Assembly (NCBI RefSeq): GCF_001578935.1
Contig: NZ_KQ969522.1
Span: 170,710 to 234,709, forward strand
DNA length: 64,000 nucleotides
Direction of reading: 5' to 3'
Origin: Streptococcus oralis
GTDB taxonomy: Bacteria; Bacillota; Bacilli; Lactobacillales; Streptococcaceae
A model generated the notes under the pieces. The model was given only the letters and a program-made list of their open reading frames with translations. It was not told the DNA's origin and did not search any database. A program made the translations under genes and the position numbers. Shown one piece after another: positions 51,937-63,607 of this stretch (positions are counted from its first letter, which is position 1; each line of letters begins with the position of its first letter).

Positions 51937-54900
51937 TTATTCTACTGTTTCTTCAACTTGAACTTCTACAACTTCCTCTACAGGAGCAAGTTCTGCCTCT
52001 TCTTGTTCTGGAGCCAGATATTCTGCTTCATTGACGGCTTGTGGTTCAAGGTTACGGTAACGAGCCATACCAGTACCAGCTGGGATGATCTTACCGATAA
52101 TAACATTTTCCTTGAGTCCAAGGAGATGATCTTTCTTACCACGGATGGCCGCATCAGTAAGGACACGAGTTGTTTCCTGGAAGGAAGCCGCTGACAAGAA
52201 ACTATTGGTTTCAAGTGAGGCTTTGGTGATTCCCATAAGAACTGGACGACCAGTCGCTGGAACTCCACCTGCGATAAGAACATCCTTGTTAGCATCTGTA
52301 AAGTCGTTGATATCCATGAGGGTACCCATAAGAAGGTCTGTGTCACCTGGATCCATGACACGAACTTTACGGATCATTTGACGAACCATTACCTCGATGT
52401 GTTTGTCACCGATTTCTACCCCTTGGCTACGGTAAACTTTTTGTACTTCACCGAGGAGGTAGGTTTCAACTGACAAGACATCACGAACAGCAAGGAGACG
52501 TTTTGGTTGGATAGAACCTTCTGTCAATGCTGCACCGCGAGAGACTTGGTCTCCAACTTCGACACGCATACGTGCTGTAAATGGCACCACGTACTCACCT
52601 TCGCCAGTTTCGCCCTTAACAAAGACTTTCTTAGTACGAGTTGAAGCATCTTCTTCGATAGCTGTAACCTCACCCTTGACTTCAGTGATGACCGCTTCCC
52701 CTTTAGGATTGCGGGCTTCAAAGATTTCTTGGACACGAGGAAGACCCTGAGTGATATCGGTATTTGAGGCAACCCCACCCGTGTGGAAGGTACGCATTGT
52801 AAGCTGTGTACCAGGTTCCCCGATAGATTGGGCAGCGATTGTACCAACTGCTTCACCAACTTCAACCGCATCACCTGTCGCCAAGTTGATACCGTAACAG
52901 TGACGGCAGACACCATGACGAGTGTTACATGTAAATACAGAACGGATGGTTACTTCCTCCACGCCAGCATTGACAATCTCACGCGCCTTGTCTTCTGTAA
53001 TCAACTCATTTGGACCGATGATCACTGCACCAGTTTCTGGATGTTTAACGGTTTTCTTGGTGTAACGACCATTGAGACGCTCTTCGAGAGACTCGATCAT
53101 CTCTTTTCCTTCTGCGATAGAGCGGATCAAGAGACCACGGTCGGTTCCACAGTCGTCCTCACGGATGATAACGTCTTGGGCAACGTCAACCAAACGACGA
53201 GTCAAGTAACCTGAGTCGGCTGTCTTAAGGGCCGTATCGGTCATACCCTTACGGGCACCGTGAGTAGAGAAGAACATTTCGAGTACTGACAAACCTTCGC
53301 GGAAGTTTGAAAGGATTGGCAATTCCATGATACGTCCGTTCGGAGCGGCCATCAGACCACGCATACCGGCAAGCTGTGAGAAGTTTGAGATGTTACCACG
53401 GGCTCCAGAGTCCATCATCATAACGATTGGGTTCTTAGGATCTTGGTTGGCAACCAAACGTTTCTCCAATTTTTCACGGGCTGCACGCCATTCAGCTGTA
53501 ACAGCGTTGTAGCGCTCGTCGTCTGTGATCATACCACGACGGAATTGTTTGGTGATTTGTTCCACACGTTTGTGTGATTCTTCGATGATTTCAGCCTTGT
53601 CTTCAACAACTGGGATATCGGCAATACCCACTGTCAAACCTGCAAGAGTTGAGTGGTGGTAACCGAGGTTCTTCATGCGGTCAAGTAGGGCAGAAGTTTC
53701 TGTCGTACGGAAACGTTTGAAGATTTCAGCGATGATATTTCCAAGATTTTTCTTCTTGAATGGAGGGTTGAGTTCAAGTTTGCTGATTGCTTCCTTGATA
53801 TCTCCACCAAGTGGCAAGAAGTATTTAGCTGGAACACCTTCTGTCAAGTTGGCATTTGTTGGTTCTTGCAAGTAAGGCAGACCCTCTGGCATGATATCGT
53901 TGAAGAGGATTTTACCAACTGTTGTCAACAAGACCTTGTGTTTTTGCTCTTCAGTCCAAGGTTTGTTGAGGCTATCTGTCGCGATACCAACACGTGAGTG
54001 GAGGTGAACATAACCATTACGGTAAGCCATAACAGCTTCGTCACGGTCTTTGAAGACCATTCCTTCACCTTCACGACCAGCTTCTTCCATGGTCAAGTAG
54101 TAGTTACCCAAAACCATGTCCTGAGAAGGAGTAACAACTGGTTTACCATCTTTCGGGTTCAAGATATGCTCAGCAGCAAGCATTAGAATACGAGCTTCCG
54201 CTTGAGCTTCTTCTGAAAGCGGTACGTGGATGGCCATTTGGTCCCCGTCAAAGTCGGCATTGTAGGCTTCACAGACAAGCGGGTGTAATCGAAGGGCCTT
54301 ACCATCAATCAAGACTGGCTCGAAGGCTTGGATACCCAAACGGTGAAGGGTCGGTGCGCGGTTCAAAAGTACTGGGTGTTCTTTGATTACTTCTTCAAGA
54401 ATATCCCAGATACGTTCGTCTCCACGTTCCACCAAGCGTTTAGCCGCTTTGACGTTCTGCACGATGTCGCGGGCAACGATTTCACGCATCACAAATGGTT
54501 TAAAGAGCTCAATCGCCATTTCACGTGGCACACCACATTGGTACATCTTAAGAGTTGGACCAACGGCGATAACGGAACGTCCTGAGAAGTCAACACGTTT
54601 ACCGAGCAAGTTTTGACGGAAGCGTCCTTGTTTCCCTTTAAGCATGTGGCTCAATGATTTCAGTGGACGGCTACCTGGTCCTGTGATCGGACGACCACGA
54701 CGACCATTATCAATCAAAGCGTCAACTGCTTCTTGAAGCATACGCTTCTCATTTTGAACGATGATACCTGGTGCATTCAACTCAAGCAAACGAGCCAAAC
54801 GGTTGTTACGGTTGATAACACGGCGGTAAAGGTCGTTCAAGTCAGATGAGGCAAAACGGCCACCATCCAACTGCAACATTGGACGAAGATCTGGTGGAAT

Positions 54901-55602
54901 AACCGGAAGGATATTGAGAATCATCCATTCAGGTTTGTTCCCAGACTTGTAAAAGGCATCCAAAACATCCAAACGACGGATGGCTTTGACACGTTTTTGT
55001 CCAGTAGCTGTTTTCAACTCTTCTTTGAGTTCAGTAATTTCTTTTTCAAGATCTACTTGTTTCAAGAGGTCTTGGATGGCTTCGGCACCCATTTTGGCAA
55101 CGAATGAACCATAACCATACTCACGCAAGCGCTCACGGTATTCACGCTCTGTCATGATAGACTTGTGCTCAAGCGGTGTATCCTTCGGATCAATTACCAC
55201 GTAAGCCGCAAAGTAGATAACTTCCTCGAGGGCACGAGGACTCATATCAAGGGTCAAGCCCATACGGCTTGGAATCCCCTTGAAATACCAGATGTGAGAT
55301 ACAGGAGCTTTCAACTCGATGTGCCCCATACGCTCACGACGAACTTTTGTACGCGTTACTTCAACCCCACAGCGGTCACAAACAATTCCTCTGTAGCGAA
55401 TGCGTTTGTACTTACCACAAGCACATTCCCAGTCCTTTGTAGGACCAAAGATGACCTCATCAAAGAGCCCTTCACGTTCTGGTTTCAACGTACGGTAATT
55501 GATTGTTTCAGGTTTTTTGACTTCTCCATAAGACCATGAACGGACTTTGCTTGGAGAAGCTAGGGTGATTTGCATACTTTTAAAACGATTTACATCAACC
55601 AC
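51937..55602 (-). CDS. rpoC: RNA polymerase beta' subunit
   Basis: This 1221-aa protein is the full-length beta' subunit. The zinc ribbon [13 protein letters not shown] is near the N-terminus, the catalytic [10 protein letters not shown] motif lies around residues 445-455, and the bridge helix/trigger loop region follows with [10 protein letters not shown]. The C-terminus ends with a Glu/Val-rich tail ([13 protein letters not shown]). It follows rpoB by 32 bases in the usual rpoBC operon. Confidence 0.99.
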   Translation of the reverse strand: MVDVNRFKSMQITLASPSKVRSWSYGEVKKPETINYRTLKPEREGLFDEVIFGPTKDWECACGKYKRIRYRGIVCDRCGVEVTRTKVRRERMGHIELKAPVSHIWYFKGIPSRMGLTLDMSPRALEEVIYFAAYVVIDPKDTPLEHKSIMTEREYRERLREYGYGSFVAKMGAEAIQDLLKQVDLEKEITELKEELKTATGQKRVKAIRRLDVLDAFYKSGNKPEWMILNILPVIPPDLRPMLQLDGGRFASSDLNDLYRRVINRNNRLARLLELNAPGIIVQNEKRMLQEAVDALIDNGRRGRPITGPGSRPLKSLSHMLKGKQGRFRQNLLGKRVDFSGRSVIAVGPTLKMYQCGVPREMAIELFKPFVMREIVARDIVQNVKAAKRLVERGDERIWDILEEVIKEHPVLLNRAPTLHRLGIQAFEPVLIDGKALRLHPLVCEAYNADFDGDQMAIHVPLSEEAQAEARILMLAAEHILNPKDGKPVVTPSQDMVLGNYYLTMEEAGREGEGMVFKDRDEAVMAYRNGYVHLHSRVGIATDSLNKPWTEEQKHKVLLTTVGKILFNDIMPEGLPYLQEPTNANLTEGVPAKYFLPLGGDIKEAISKLELNPPFKKKNLGNIIAEIFKRFRTTETSALLDRMKNLGYHHSTLAGLTVGIADIPVVEDKAEIIEESHKRVEQITKQFRRGMITDDERYNAVTAEWRAAREKLEKRLVANQDPKNPIVMMMDSGARGNISNFSQLAGMRGLMAAPNGRIMELPILSNFREGLSVLEMFFSTHGARKGMTDTALKTADSGYLTRRLVDVAQDVIIREDDCGTDRGLLIRSIAEGKEMIESLEERLNGRYTKKTVKHPETGAVIIGPNELITEDKAREIVNAGVEEVTIRSVFTCNTRHGVCRHCYGINLATGDAVEVGEAVGTIAAQSIGEPGTQLTMRTFHTGGVASNTDITQGLPRVQEIFEARNPKGEAVITEVKGEVTAIEEDASTRTKKVFVKGETGEGEYVVPFTARMRVEVGDQVSRGAALTEGSIQPKRLLAVRDVLSVETYLLGEVQKVYRSQGVEIGDKHIEVMVRQMIRKVRVMDPGDTDLLMGTLMDINDFTDANKDVLIAGGVPATGRPVLMGITKASLETNSFLSAASFQETTRVLTDAAIRGKKDHLLGLKENVIIGKIIPAGTGMARYRNLEPQAVNEAEYLAPEQEEAELAPVEEVVEVQVEETVE

Positions 55603-55634
55603 TATTTCTTCCCTTTCTATTCTAAGTGAACTGC

Positions 55635-58600
55635 TTATTCTTGTTCAGCAGCTTCTTCTGTTGCTTCCGCTTTTGTTGCTTTCTCAGCTTCTTCAGCTTC
55701 AAAGGCTGCTTTAGCCTCTTGAGCTGCTTTTTCGCGGGCTTTTTCAAGGTCATCTACGTGGATGACATCTTCGTCCATTCCTTCATCCAAGTCGCGAAGT
55801 TCCACTTCTTGGTCGTCTTCGTCAAGGACACGCATGTCAAGACCAAGAGATTGCAATTCTTTGACAAGAACTCGGAAGGATTCTGGAACACCTGGTTTTG
55901 GAATTGGTTTTCCTTTTGTAATAGCTTCATAAGCTTTCAAACGTCCGTTGATATCGTCAGATTTGTAAGTCAAGATTTCTTGGAGAACATTTGACGCACC
56001 GTAGGCTTCAAGAGCCCAAACTTCCATCTCACCGAAACGTTGTCCACCAAACTGAGCTTTACCTCCGAGTGGTTGTTGGGTAACAGTTGAGTATGGTCCG
56101 ACTGAACGCGCGTGCAATTTATCATCAACCATGTGGTGGAGTTTGATCATGTACATGACACCAACTGATACACGGTTGTCAAACGGCTCGCCTGTACGTC
56201 CATCGTAAAGGATTGTTTTGGCATCGCTATCCATACCTGCTTCTTTAACAGTGTCCCAAAGGTCTTCAGAACTTGCTCCGTCAAAGACTGGTGTTGCGAT
56301 GTGGATACCAAGAGTACGGGCTGCCATACCAAGGTGGAGTTCCATAACCTGACCGATATTCATACGTGATGGTACCCCAAGTGGGTTCAACATGATGTCT
56401 ACTGGAGTTCCATCAGGAAGGTAAGGCATGTCTTCTACAGGAACGATACGAGAGACAACCCCTTTGTTCCCGTGACGTCCGGCCATCTTATCTCCGACCT
56501 TGATCTTACGTTTTTGGGCGATGTAGACACGAACCAGCATGTTCACACCGGATTGCAACTCATCCCCATTTGCACGTGTAAAGATCTTAACATCACGAAC
56601 GACACCATCGGCACCGTGAGGTACACGAAGAGAAGTGTCACGCACTTCACGAGACTTGTCTCCGAAGATAGCGTGCAAGAGACGTTCTTCAGCTGAGAGG
56701 TCTTTCTCACCCTTAGGTGTGACTTTACCGACAAGGATATCCCCTTCTTTAACCTCAGCACCGATGCGGATAATCCCCATTTCGTCAAGGTCTTTAAGAG
56801 CATCTTCACCAACGTTTGGAATTTCACGAGTAATTTCTTCAGGCCCAAGCTTTGTATCGCGCGTTTCTGATTCGTATTCTTCGAGGTGGACAGATGTATA
56901 GACATCGTCTTTGACCAAGCGTTCGCTCATGATAACGGCATCCTCGAAGTTGTAACCTTCCCATGTCATGTAGGCAACGATTGGGTTTTGTCCAAGCGCC
57001 ATTTCCCCTTTTTCCATAGAAGGTCCGTCAGCGATAAAGTCGCCTTTTTCAACGACATCGCCAACTTTAACGAGAGTGCGTTGGTTGTAGGCAGTACCTG
57101 AGTTTGAACGACGGAATTTTTGAATGTGGTAAACGTCCAATGAACCATCTTCGCGGCGTACTTCTACCTTGTCAGCATCTGCGTATGTAACTTTACCATC
57201 ATACTGAGCAATAACAGCAGCACCAGAGTCATGAGCTGCTTGGTATTCCATACCAGTACCAACGTAAGGTGCTTTTGGATCAATCAAAGGCACAGCCTGA
57301 CGTTGCATGTTGGCACCCATGAGGGCACGGTTGGAGTCGTCGTTTTCCAAGAAAGGAATACATGCTGTCGCAACGGCAACTACCTGTTTTGGTGACACGT
57401 CCATGTAGTCCACAACATTAGCTGGATACTCCTGGTTGACCCCTTGGTGACGTCCCATGACAACTTTCTCAGCAAAAGTACCGTCCTCGTTAAGACGAGA
57501 GTTAGCCTGCGCTACAGTAAATTCATCTTCTTCATCGGCTGTCAACCAAACGATTTCGTTGGTTACCACACCCGTTTCACGGTCCACCTTGCGGTATGGT
57601 GTTTGAACAAATCCATACTTGTTCAAGTGTCCATAGGATGACAAGTTATTGATCAAACCGATATTAGGTCCTTCTGGGGTCTCGATTGGACACATACGAC
57701 CATAGTGAGTGTAGTGCACGTCACGTACTTCATATCCAGCACGGTCACGTGTCAAACCACCAGGTCCTAAGGCTGACAAACGGCGTTTGTGAGACAACTC
57801 AGAAAGCGGATTGTGTTGGTCCATGAACTGTGACAACTGTGATGAACCAAAGAACTCTTTAACCGCTGCTGTCACCGGACGGATGTTGATAATTTGTTGT
57901 GGTGTTAAAACTTCATTGTCCTGCACAGACATACGTTCACGGACATTACGTTCCATACGAGAAAGTCCAAGACGTACTTGGTTAGCAAGCAATTCACCAA
58001 CTGCACGGATACGACGGTTCCCAAGGTGGTCGATATCATCCACACGTCCGATACCTTCTGCCAAGTTGAGGAAGTAGCTCATCTCTGCAAGGATATCCGC
58101 AGGAGTTACAACACGAACCTTGTCGTCTGGATTGGCATTTCCGATGATGGTTACAACACGGTCTGGGTCCGTTGGGGCAACAACCTTGAATTTTTGAAGG
58201 ACAACTGGTTCTGTCAGAACAGCTGCATCGTTTGGAATGTAAACGATCTTGTTCAAGTCGCCATCCAAGTGACTCTCGATACTTTCGATCACGCTACGAG
58301 TCATAACGGTACCAGCTTCTACCAAGATTTCACCCGTTTCAGGATCTACCAATGGCTCCGCAATGGTTTGGTTGAGCAAGCGTGTTTTGATGTTCAATTT
58401 TTTATTAATCTTGTAACGACCAACGGCTGCCAAATCGTAGCGACGTGGGTCGAAGAAACGTGCTACAAGCAAGCTACGTGAGCTTTCAGCAGTCTTAGGC
58501 TCCCCTGGACGAAGGCGTTCGTAGATTTCTTTCAAGGCTTCGTCTGTACGAGAGTCCATTGGATTCTTGTGGATATCTTTTTCAACAGTATTGCGAACCA

Positions 58601-59246
58601 ATTCGCTATCACCAAAGATATCAAAGATTTCATCATCACCTGAGAAACCAAGGGCACGAACCAAAGTCGTAAATGGAATCTTACGAGTACGGTCGATACG
58701 AGTATAGGCGATGTCTTTTGAGTCGCTTTCCAGTTCCAACCAAGCTCCACGATTAGGGATAACAGTTGAGCCATAGCCCACTTTACCGTTCTTGTCTACT
58801 TTGTCATTAAAGTAAACACCTGGTGAGCGGACCAACTGAGAAACGATAATACGTTCACCACCATTGATGATGAAGGTTCCCATTTCTGTCATGATTGGGA
58901 AATCACCAAAGAAAACTTCTTGGGTCTTGATTTCGCCTGTTTCTTTATTAATCAAGCGGAAGGTTACAAAAATTGGTGCTGAGTAGCTAGCATCGTGGAT
59001 ACGTGCTTCTTCGAGCGTGTATTTGGGTTCCTTGATTTCATATCCAACAAATTCCAACTCCATTGTGTCTGTGAAGTTTGAAATTGGCAATACATCTTCA
59101 AATACTTCCTTAAGACCGTGATCTAGGAAATCTTTGAATGAATCCGTTTGAATTTCAATCAAATTTGGTAAGTCAAGAACTTCTTTGATTCTTGAAAAAC
59201 TACGACGGGTACGATGTTTCCCGTATTGAACGTCATGTCCTGCCAA
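55635..59246 (-). CDS. rpoB: RNA polymerase beta subunit
   Basis: The beta subunit is 1203 aa with the start at TTG 59246 (product begins [20 protein letters not shown]), supported by AAAGGAG seven to eight bases upstream and by the normal streptococcal length. An in-frame ATG at 59285 would add 13 residues and lacks a ribosome binding site. The rifampicin-region residues ([20 protein letters not shown] and [13 protein letters not shown]) are wild type in appearance. A long leader precedes the gene. Confidence 0.98.
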   Translation of the reverse strand: MAGHDVQYGKHRTRRSFSRIKEVLDLPNLIEIQTDSFKDFLDHGLKEVFEDVLPISNFTDTMELEFVGYEIKEPKYTLEEARIHDASYSAPIFVTFRLINKETGEIKTQEVFFGDFPIMTEMGTFIINGGERIIVSQLVRSPGVYFNDKVDKNGKVGYGSTVIPNRGAWLELESDSKDIAYTRIDRTRKIPFTTLVRALGFSGDDEIFDIFGDSELVRNTVEKDIHKNPMDSRTDEALKEIYERLRPGEPKTAESSRSLLVARFFDPRRYDLAAVGRYKINKKLNIKTRLLNQTIAEPLVDPETGEILVEAGTVMTRSVIESIESHLDGDLNKIVYIPNDAAVLTEPVVLQKFKVVAPTDPDRVVTIIGNANPDDKVRVVTPADILAEMSYFLNLAEGIGRVDDIDHLGNRRIRAVGELLANQVRLGLSRMERNVRERMSVQDNEVLTPQQIINIRPVTAAVKEFFGSSQLSQFMDQHNPLSELSHKRRLSALGPGGLTRDRAGYEVRDVHYTHYGRMCPIETPEGPNIGLINNLSSYGHLNKYGFVQTPYRKVDRETGVVTNEIVWLTADEEDEFTVAQANSRLNEDGTFAEKVVMGRHQGVNQEYPANVVDYMDVSPKQVVAVATACIPFLENDDSNRALMGANMQRQAVPLIDPKAPYVGTGMEYQAAHDSGAAVIAQYDGKVTYADADKVEVRREDGSLDVYHIQKFRRSNSGTAYNQRTLVKVGDVVEKGDFIADGPSMEKGEMALGQNPIVAYMTWEGYNFEDAVIMSERLVKDDVYTSVHLEEYESETRDTKLGPEEITREIPNVGEDALKDLDEMGIIRIGAEVKEGDILVGKVTPKGEKDLSAEERLLHAIFGDKSREVRDTSLRVPHGADGVVRDVKIFTRANGDELQSGVNMLVRVYIAQKRKIKVGDKMAGRHGNKGVVSRIVPVEDMPYLPDGTPVDIMLNPLGVPSRMNIGQVMELHLGMAARTLGIHIATPVFDGASSEDLWDTVKEAGMDSDAKTILYDGRTGEPFDNRVSVGVMYMIKLHHMVDDKLHARSVGPYSTVTQQPLGGKAQFGGQRFGEMEVWALEAYGASNVLQEILTYKSDDINGRLKAYEAITKGKPIPKPGVPESFRVLVKELQSLGLDMRVLDEDDQEVELRDLDEGMDEDVIHVDDLEKAREKAAQEAKAAFEAEEAEKATKAEATEEAAEQE

Positions 59247-59494
59247 GATGATTCTCCTTTGTAAATAAATTCCAAGCCTTGTCAATCAGGCTTTTCTAAT
59301 CGTCATATGGTTTTTAAAACCCCTATCACCGTGTCCCTTTGACGAATTTTCAGAATCTTTAAATCTTTGTTACAAGCACTCAAAAACCTGAAAAAAAGCA
59401 CAAAAAGAGCAGCTAAATCTGACTTTTTCAGAAGATTTAACTGCTGTGAGCCTTGTCTGGACAATATTTCAGACAAAACCTACGACAAATGATT
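59247..59494 (-). promoter_or_regulatory. rpoB leader with hairpins (Lacto-rpoB-like)
   Basis: The predicted transcript start near 59494 gives a leader of about 248 bases. It contains a strong hairpin (59408-59445; AGCAG-AAATCT arms) followed on the minus strand by CTTTTTGTGCTTTTT, which looks like an intrinsic terminator. A conserved leader called Lacto-rpoB is known upstream of rpoB in Lactobacillales; the identity is suggested by position, not proved. Confidence 0.6.
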
Positions 59495-59500
59495 ACTCAT

Positions 59501-59529
59501 ATTATACCTTATTTAGCTAGATTTTTCAA
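59501..59529 (-). promoter_or_regulatory. rpoBC promoter
   Basis: TTGAAA (59524-59529) and TATAAT (59501-59506) are 17 bases apart on the minus strand. Confidence 0.8.
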
Positions 59530-59619
59530 GGTTTTTTTACTATTTTTTAAACAATCTTTTCCTATATATTATTTTAAAATTTCAAGACAATGAAGCATTC
59601 TATTTTCTCTTAAAATTTA

Positions 59620-59657
59620 GGAAAACGCTTGCACTAATGTTTACCTCGTGCTATACT
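59620..59657 (+). promoter_or_regulatory. spuA promoter with CcpA (cre) site
   Basis: TTGCAC (59629-59634) and TATACT (59652-59657) are 17 bases apart. GGAAAACGCTTGCA (59620-59633), read on the other strand as TGCAAGCGTTTTCC, matches the cre consensus in all but one core position and overlaps the -35. Catabolite repression of the pullulanase gene is therefore likely. Confidence 0.75.
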
Positions 59658-59688
59658 GATAGGGAACAACTACACAAGGAGAATTGTG

Positions 59689-62600
59689 ATGAAAAAGATC
59701 CCATCTCAAACTGAGAAAAAAATGATTTACGCTATCCGTTCCTTGAAGAACGGAACTGGTTCTGTCCTTATTGGTGCCAGTATTGTCCTACTTTCTGCTG
59801 CAATGCCAACTATTTCAGCTAACGAAAACCTACCTCAAACTCAGGAAAATACTAGCGCTGTGACCAAGGCCCCTACTGAGACTGAAACGAGTCAAACTCA
59901 AAAGGAAACGCCTATTTCTGAACAAAAGAATGCAAACGCTTCCCTTGATTCTAAAAAAGAAGCTCCAGCTGTGGAAACTACTACAGCGCCAGAAACACCC
60001 AAAACAGAAGATGCTACTACAAGCCAGGCTAACAGCAAGGAAGAGAAAGTAGATAACAGCACTGCAACACCAACTTCAGAACAAAAACCACAAGCTGACA
60101 CATCCTCTGAAGACCCCATCGCAGACAACCACTTCCGCATCCATGTAAAAAAACTCCCTGAAGAAAACAAGGATTCTCAAGGGCTTTGGACTTGGGACGA
60201 TGTTGAAAAGCCGTCTGAAAACTGGCCCAATGGAGCCAAGTCCTTCAAGGATGCCAAGCAAGATGACTACGGCTATTATCTAGATGTCAAACTCAAAAAT
60301 GAGCAAGCCAAGAAAGTCAGCTTCCTTATCAACAATACCAAAGGGGATAACCTGACGGGGGACCGTTCGGTAGAGCGCCTCTCTTCCAAAATGAATGAGG
60401 CTTGGCTAGATGAAAACTACAAGGTATACAACTACCGCCCTCAACCAGCAGGAACTATTCGTGTCAACTACTACCGCACCGATGGCAACTATGACAAGAA
60501 ATCTCTTTGGTATTGGGGCGATGTCAAAAACCCAAGCAGTGGAGAATGGCCTGACGGTACTGACTTTACCGCAACTGGAAAGTATGGTCGCTACATTGAT
60601 ATTCCACTCAATGAAGCTGCTAGAGAATTTGGATTTTTATTACTAGACGAAAGCAAGAAAGGCGATGATGTGAAAATCAGAAAAGAAGATTATAAATTCA
60701 CTGATCTAAAAAATCACAGTCAGATTTTCCTCAAAGATGATGACGAAACCATCTACACCAACCCCTACTACGTTCACGATATCCGTATGACTGGTGCCCA
60801 ACACGTGGCTAAATCTCGTATCGAAAGCAGTTTTTCTACCCTAGTTGGGGCTAAGAAAGACGATATCCTCAAACACTCCAGCATCACTGATTACCTAGGG
60901 AATAAAGTAGCTATCACAGACGTGGAAGTAGATGAAGCTGGTAAAAAAGTGACCTATATCGGCGACTTCTCTGACACTCAACACCCGTACACTGTCAGCT
61001 ACAATTCAGACCGCTTTACCACACGTTCAAGCTGGCGCCTCAAGGATGAATCCTACAGTTACGATGGGCCACTCGGCGCAACTCTAAAAGAAGATGGCAA
61101 GCGTGTTGACCTCACCCTCTGGTCTCCAAGTGCTGATAAGGTTTCTGTCGTTGTCTACGACAAGAAAGACCCTGAAAAAGTAGTTGGAACTGTCGCCCTT
61201 GAAAAAGGAGAAAAAGGAACCTGGAAACAAACTCTGGATGCAAACTCTGGTCTCGGTATCAGCAACTACACCGGCTACTACTACCACTACCAAATCGAGC
61301 GCCAAGGCAAAACTGTCCTCGTTCTTGACCCTTATGCCAAATCATTAGCGGCTTGGAACAGTGACCTAGCAAAAACAGATGCTGCTCATAAGGTCGCTAA
61401 AGCTGCCTTTGTCGATCCATCCAAACTAGGTCCGCAAGACTTGACCTACGGGAAGATTCGTAACTTCAAATCGCGTGAAGATGCCGTTATCTATGAAGCT
61501 CATGTACGTGACTTCACTTCGGATCCTGCCATCGCAAAAGACTTGACCAAGCCATTCGGTACCTTCGAAGCCTTTATCGAAAAATTAGACTATCTCAAAG
61601 ACTTGGGTGTGACCCACATCCAACTCCTTCCAGTCTTGTCTTACTACTTTGTCAATGAATTGAAAAACCAAGAACGTTTGTCTGCCTACGCTTCAAGCAA
61701 CAGCAATTACAACTGGGGATATGACCCTCAAAACTACTTCTCCTTGACTGGTATGTACTCAAGTGATCCTAAGGATCCAGAAAAACGTATCGCTGAATTC
61801 AAAAACCTCATCAACGAAATCCACAAACGTGGCATGGGGGCTATCTTAGACGTGGTCTACAACCATACTGCAAAGGTTGACATTTTTGAGGATATTGAGC
61901 CAAACTACTATCACTTTATGGACGCAGACGGAACTCCACGTACTAGCTTTGGTGGCGGTCGTTTGGGAACTACCCACTACATGTCTAAACGTATCTTGGT
62001 AGACTCTATCAAGTATCTGGTTGAAACTTACAAAGTGGATGGTTTCCGTTTCGATATGATGGGTGACCACGATGCAGCTTCTATCGAAGAAGCATACAAG
62101 GCTGCACGCGCCCTCAATCCAAACCTTATCATGCTAGGTGAAGGCTGGAAAACCTATACTGGTGATGAAAATACGCCTGTACAACCTGCTGACCAAGATT
62201 GGATGAAGAAAACAGATACTGTCGCTGTCTTTTCAGACGACATCCGCAACAACCTCAAGTCTGGCTATCCAAACGAAGGTCAACCTGCCTTTATCACAGG
62301 TGGCAAACGCGATATCAATACCATCTTTAAAAATCTCATTGCCCAACCAACCAACTTTGAAGCAGACAACTCTGGAGATGTTATCCAGTATATCGCAGCC
62401 CATGATAACTTGACCCTCTTTGACATCATTGCCCAGTCTATCAAAAAAGACCCAAGCAAGGCTGAGAACTATGCTGAAATCCATCGCCGTTTGCGACTTG
62501 GAAACCTCATGGTCTTGACTGCTCAAGGGACTCCGTTTATCCACTCTGGTCAAGAATACGGACGTACCAAACAATTCCTTGATCCAGCCTATCAGACTCC

Positions 62601-63405
62601 TGTTCCTGAAGATAAGGTTCCAAACAAGTCTCACTTGTTGCGTGACAAAGACGGCAAGCCATTTGTCTATCCTTACTTTATCCATGACTCTTACGACTCT
62701 AGTGATGCTGTCAACAAGTTTGATTGGACCAAGGCTACAGATGGCAAAGCATATCCTGAAAATGTCAAGAGCCGTGACTACATGAAAGGATTGATCGCTC
62801 TTCGTCAATCTACAGACGCCTTCAGACTCAAGAGTCTACAAGATATCAAAGAACGCGTCCACCTCATCACTGTCCCAGGCCAAAATGGTGTTGAAAAAGA
62901 AGACGTGGCCATCGGCTACCAAATCACCGCTCCAAATGGAGATATCTACGCTGTCTTTGTCAATGCGGATGATAAGGCTCGTGAATTTACTCTAGGAACT
63001 GCCTTTGCTCACTTGAGAAAGGCCGAAGTTCTCGCAGATGAAAACCAAGCAGGACCAGTAGGAATTGCTAACCCTCAAGGTCTCGAATGGACTGAAAAAG
63101 GCTTGAAATTGAACGCTCTCACTGCTGTCGTTCTCCGCTTGTCTCAAGGTGGTGCCATTGTCGCTCCAGCTGTGGAAGAAAAACCAGAATTTGATCTTTC
63201 TAGCTTGGAAGTCGAACCAGAACAAGGCCAAGCTCAAAACCTAGCAGCCAATCCTGAAACTCAAGAAACTACTGCAGAGGCTCACTCTCAAAATCTCCTT
63301 CCAAACACAGGAACTGAGAGCAAATCCCTCCTTGCCCTTGCTGGATTCAGTATCCTTGCTCTTCTCGGACTTGGATGGTTGATAAAAAACAAGAAAAAGA
63401 ACTGA
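59689..63405 (+). CDS. spuA: LPXTG-anchored pullulanase SpuA
   Basis: This 1238-aa cell-wall pullulanase debranches glycogen or starch. In order it has a YSIRK-like signal peptide (MIYAIRSLKNGTGSVLIGAS), a Thr/Glu/Gln-rich segment to about 145, two CBM41 glycogen-binding modules (LWTWDDVEKPSENWPNG; LWYWGDVKNPSSGEWPDG), a CBM48-type domain, and a GH13 barrel with YNWGYDP, nucleophile Asp789 (DGFRFDMMGD), acid/base Glu818 (LGEGW) and AAHDN. The C-terminus has LPNTG, a membrane span and KNKKKN. The ATG at 59689 has AAGGAG at good distance; a GTG one codon earlier is possible. Confidence 0.97.
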   Translation: MKKIPSQTEKKMIYAIRSLKNGTGSVLIGASIVLLSAAMPTISANENLPQTQENTSAVTKAPTETETSQTQKETPISEQKNANASLDSKKEAPAVETTTAPETPKTEDATTSQANSKEEKVDNSTATPTSEQKPQADTSSEDPIADNHFRIHVKKLPEENKDSQGLWTWDDVEKPSENWPNGAKSFKDAKQDDYGYYLDVKLKNEQAKKVSFLINNTKGDNLTGDRSVERLSSKMNEAWLDENYKVYNYRPQPAGTIRVNYYRTDGNYDKKSLWYWGDVKNPSSGEWPDGTDFTATGKYGRYIDIPLNEAAREFGFLLLDESKKGDDVKIRKEDYKFTDLKNHSQIFLKDDDETIYTNPYYVHDIRMTGAQHVAKSRIESSFSTLVGAKKDDILKHSSITDYLGNKVAITDVEVDEAGKKVTYIGDFSDTQHPYTVSYNSDRFTTRSSWRLKDESYSYDGPLGATLKEDGKRVDLTLWSPSADKVSVVVYDKKDPEKVVGTVALEKGEKGTWKQTLDANSGLGISNYTGYYYHYQIERQGKTVLVLDPYAKSLAAWNSDLAKTDAAHKVAKAAFVDPSKLGPQDLTYGKIRNFKSREDAVIYEAHVRDFTSDPAIAKDLTKPFGTFEAFIEKLDYLKDLGVTHIQLLPVLSYYFVNELKNQERLSAYASSNSNYNWGYDPQNYFSLTGMYSSDPKDPEKRIAEFKNLINEIHKRGMGAILDVVYNHTAKVDIFEDIEPNYYHFMDADGTPRTSFGGGRLGTTHYMSKRILVDSIKYLVETYKVDGFRFDMMGDHDAASIEEAYKAARALNPNLIMLGEGWKTYTGDENTPVQPADQDWMKKTDTVAVFSDDIRNNLKSGYPNEGQPAFITGGKRDINTIFKNLIAQPTNFEADNSGDVIQYIAAHDNLTLFDIIAQSIKKDPSKAENYAEIHRRLRLGNLMVLTAQGTPFIHSGQEYGRTKQFLDPAYQTPVPEDKVPNKSHLLRDKDGKPFVYPYFIHDSYDSSDAVNKFDWTKATDGKAYPENVKSRDYMKGLIALRQSTDAFRLKSLQDIKERVHLITVPGQNGVEKEDVAIGYQITAPNGDIYAVFVNADDKAREFTLGTAFAHLRKAEVLADENQAGPVGIANPQGLEWTEKGLKLNALTAVVLRLSQGGAIVAPAVEEKPEFDLSSLEVEPEQGQAQNLAANPETQETTAEAHSQNLLPNTGTESKSLLALAGFSILALLGLGWLIKNKKKN

Positions 63406-63522
63406 TACTCAATAAAAATCAAAGAGTAAACTAGGAAGCTAGCCACAGGCTGCTCAAAGCACAGCTTTGAGGTTGTAGATAAGGCGAAGCTGACTTGGTT
63501 TGAAGACATTTTCGAAGAGTAT
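63405..63522. repeat. BOX element (boxA-boxC type)
   Basis: The repeat starts ATACTC and ends GAGTAT, with internal AAACTAGGAAGCTAGCC, GGCTGCTCAAAGCAC, TTTGAGGTTGTAGATAAG, GGCGAAGCTGAC and TTTTCGAAGAGTAT, as in pneumococcal/mitis-group BOX repeats. At 118 bp it appears to lack a boxB unit. It overlaps the end of the spuA stop codon. Confidence 0.9.
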
Positions 63523-63544
63523 AACCTAGCCCTCCTATAGAGAA

Positions 63545-63585
63545 AACACCCCATGGTCAGAAGAATCTTCTAGTCATGGGGTGTT
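63545..63585. terminator. Bidirectional terminator between spuA and the amino acid transporter gene
   Basis: AACACCCCATG (63545-63555) and CATGGGGTGTT (63575-63585) pair over 11 bp, followed by TTTTT in the plus direction and TTCT in the other, between convergent genes. Confidence 0.85.
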
Positions 63586-63607
63586 GTTTTTATGATACAC
63601 TTGTCTA

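Noticed and set aside
62233..62808. 191-aa minus-strand frame inside spuA
   Set aside because: It is an antisense shadow in the biased codon pattern of the pullulanase gene; no domain is recognisable and the start lacks a ribosome binding site.
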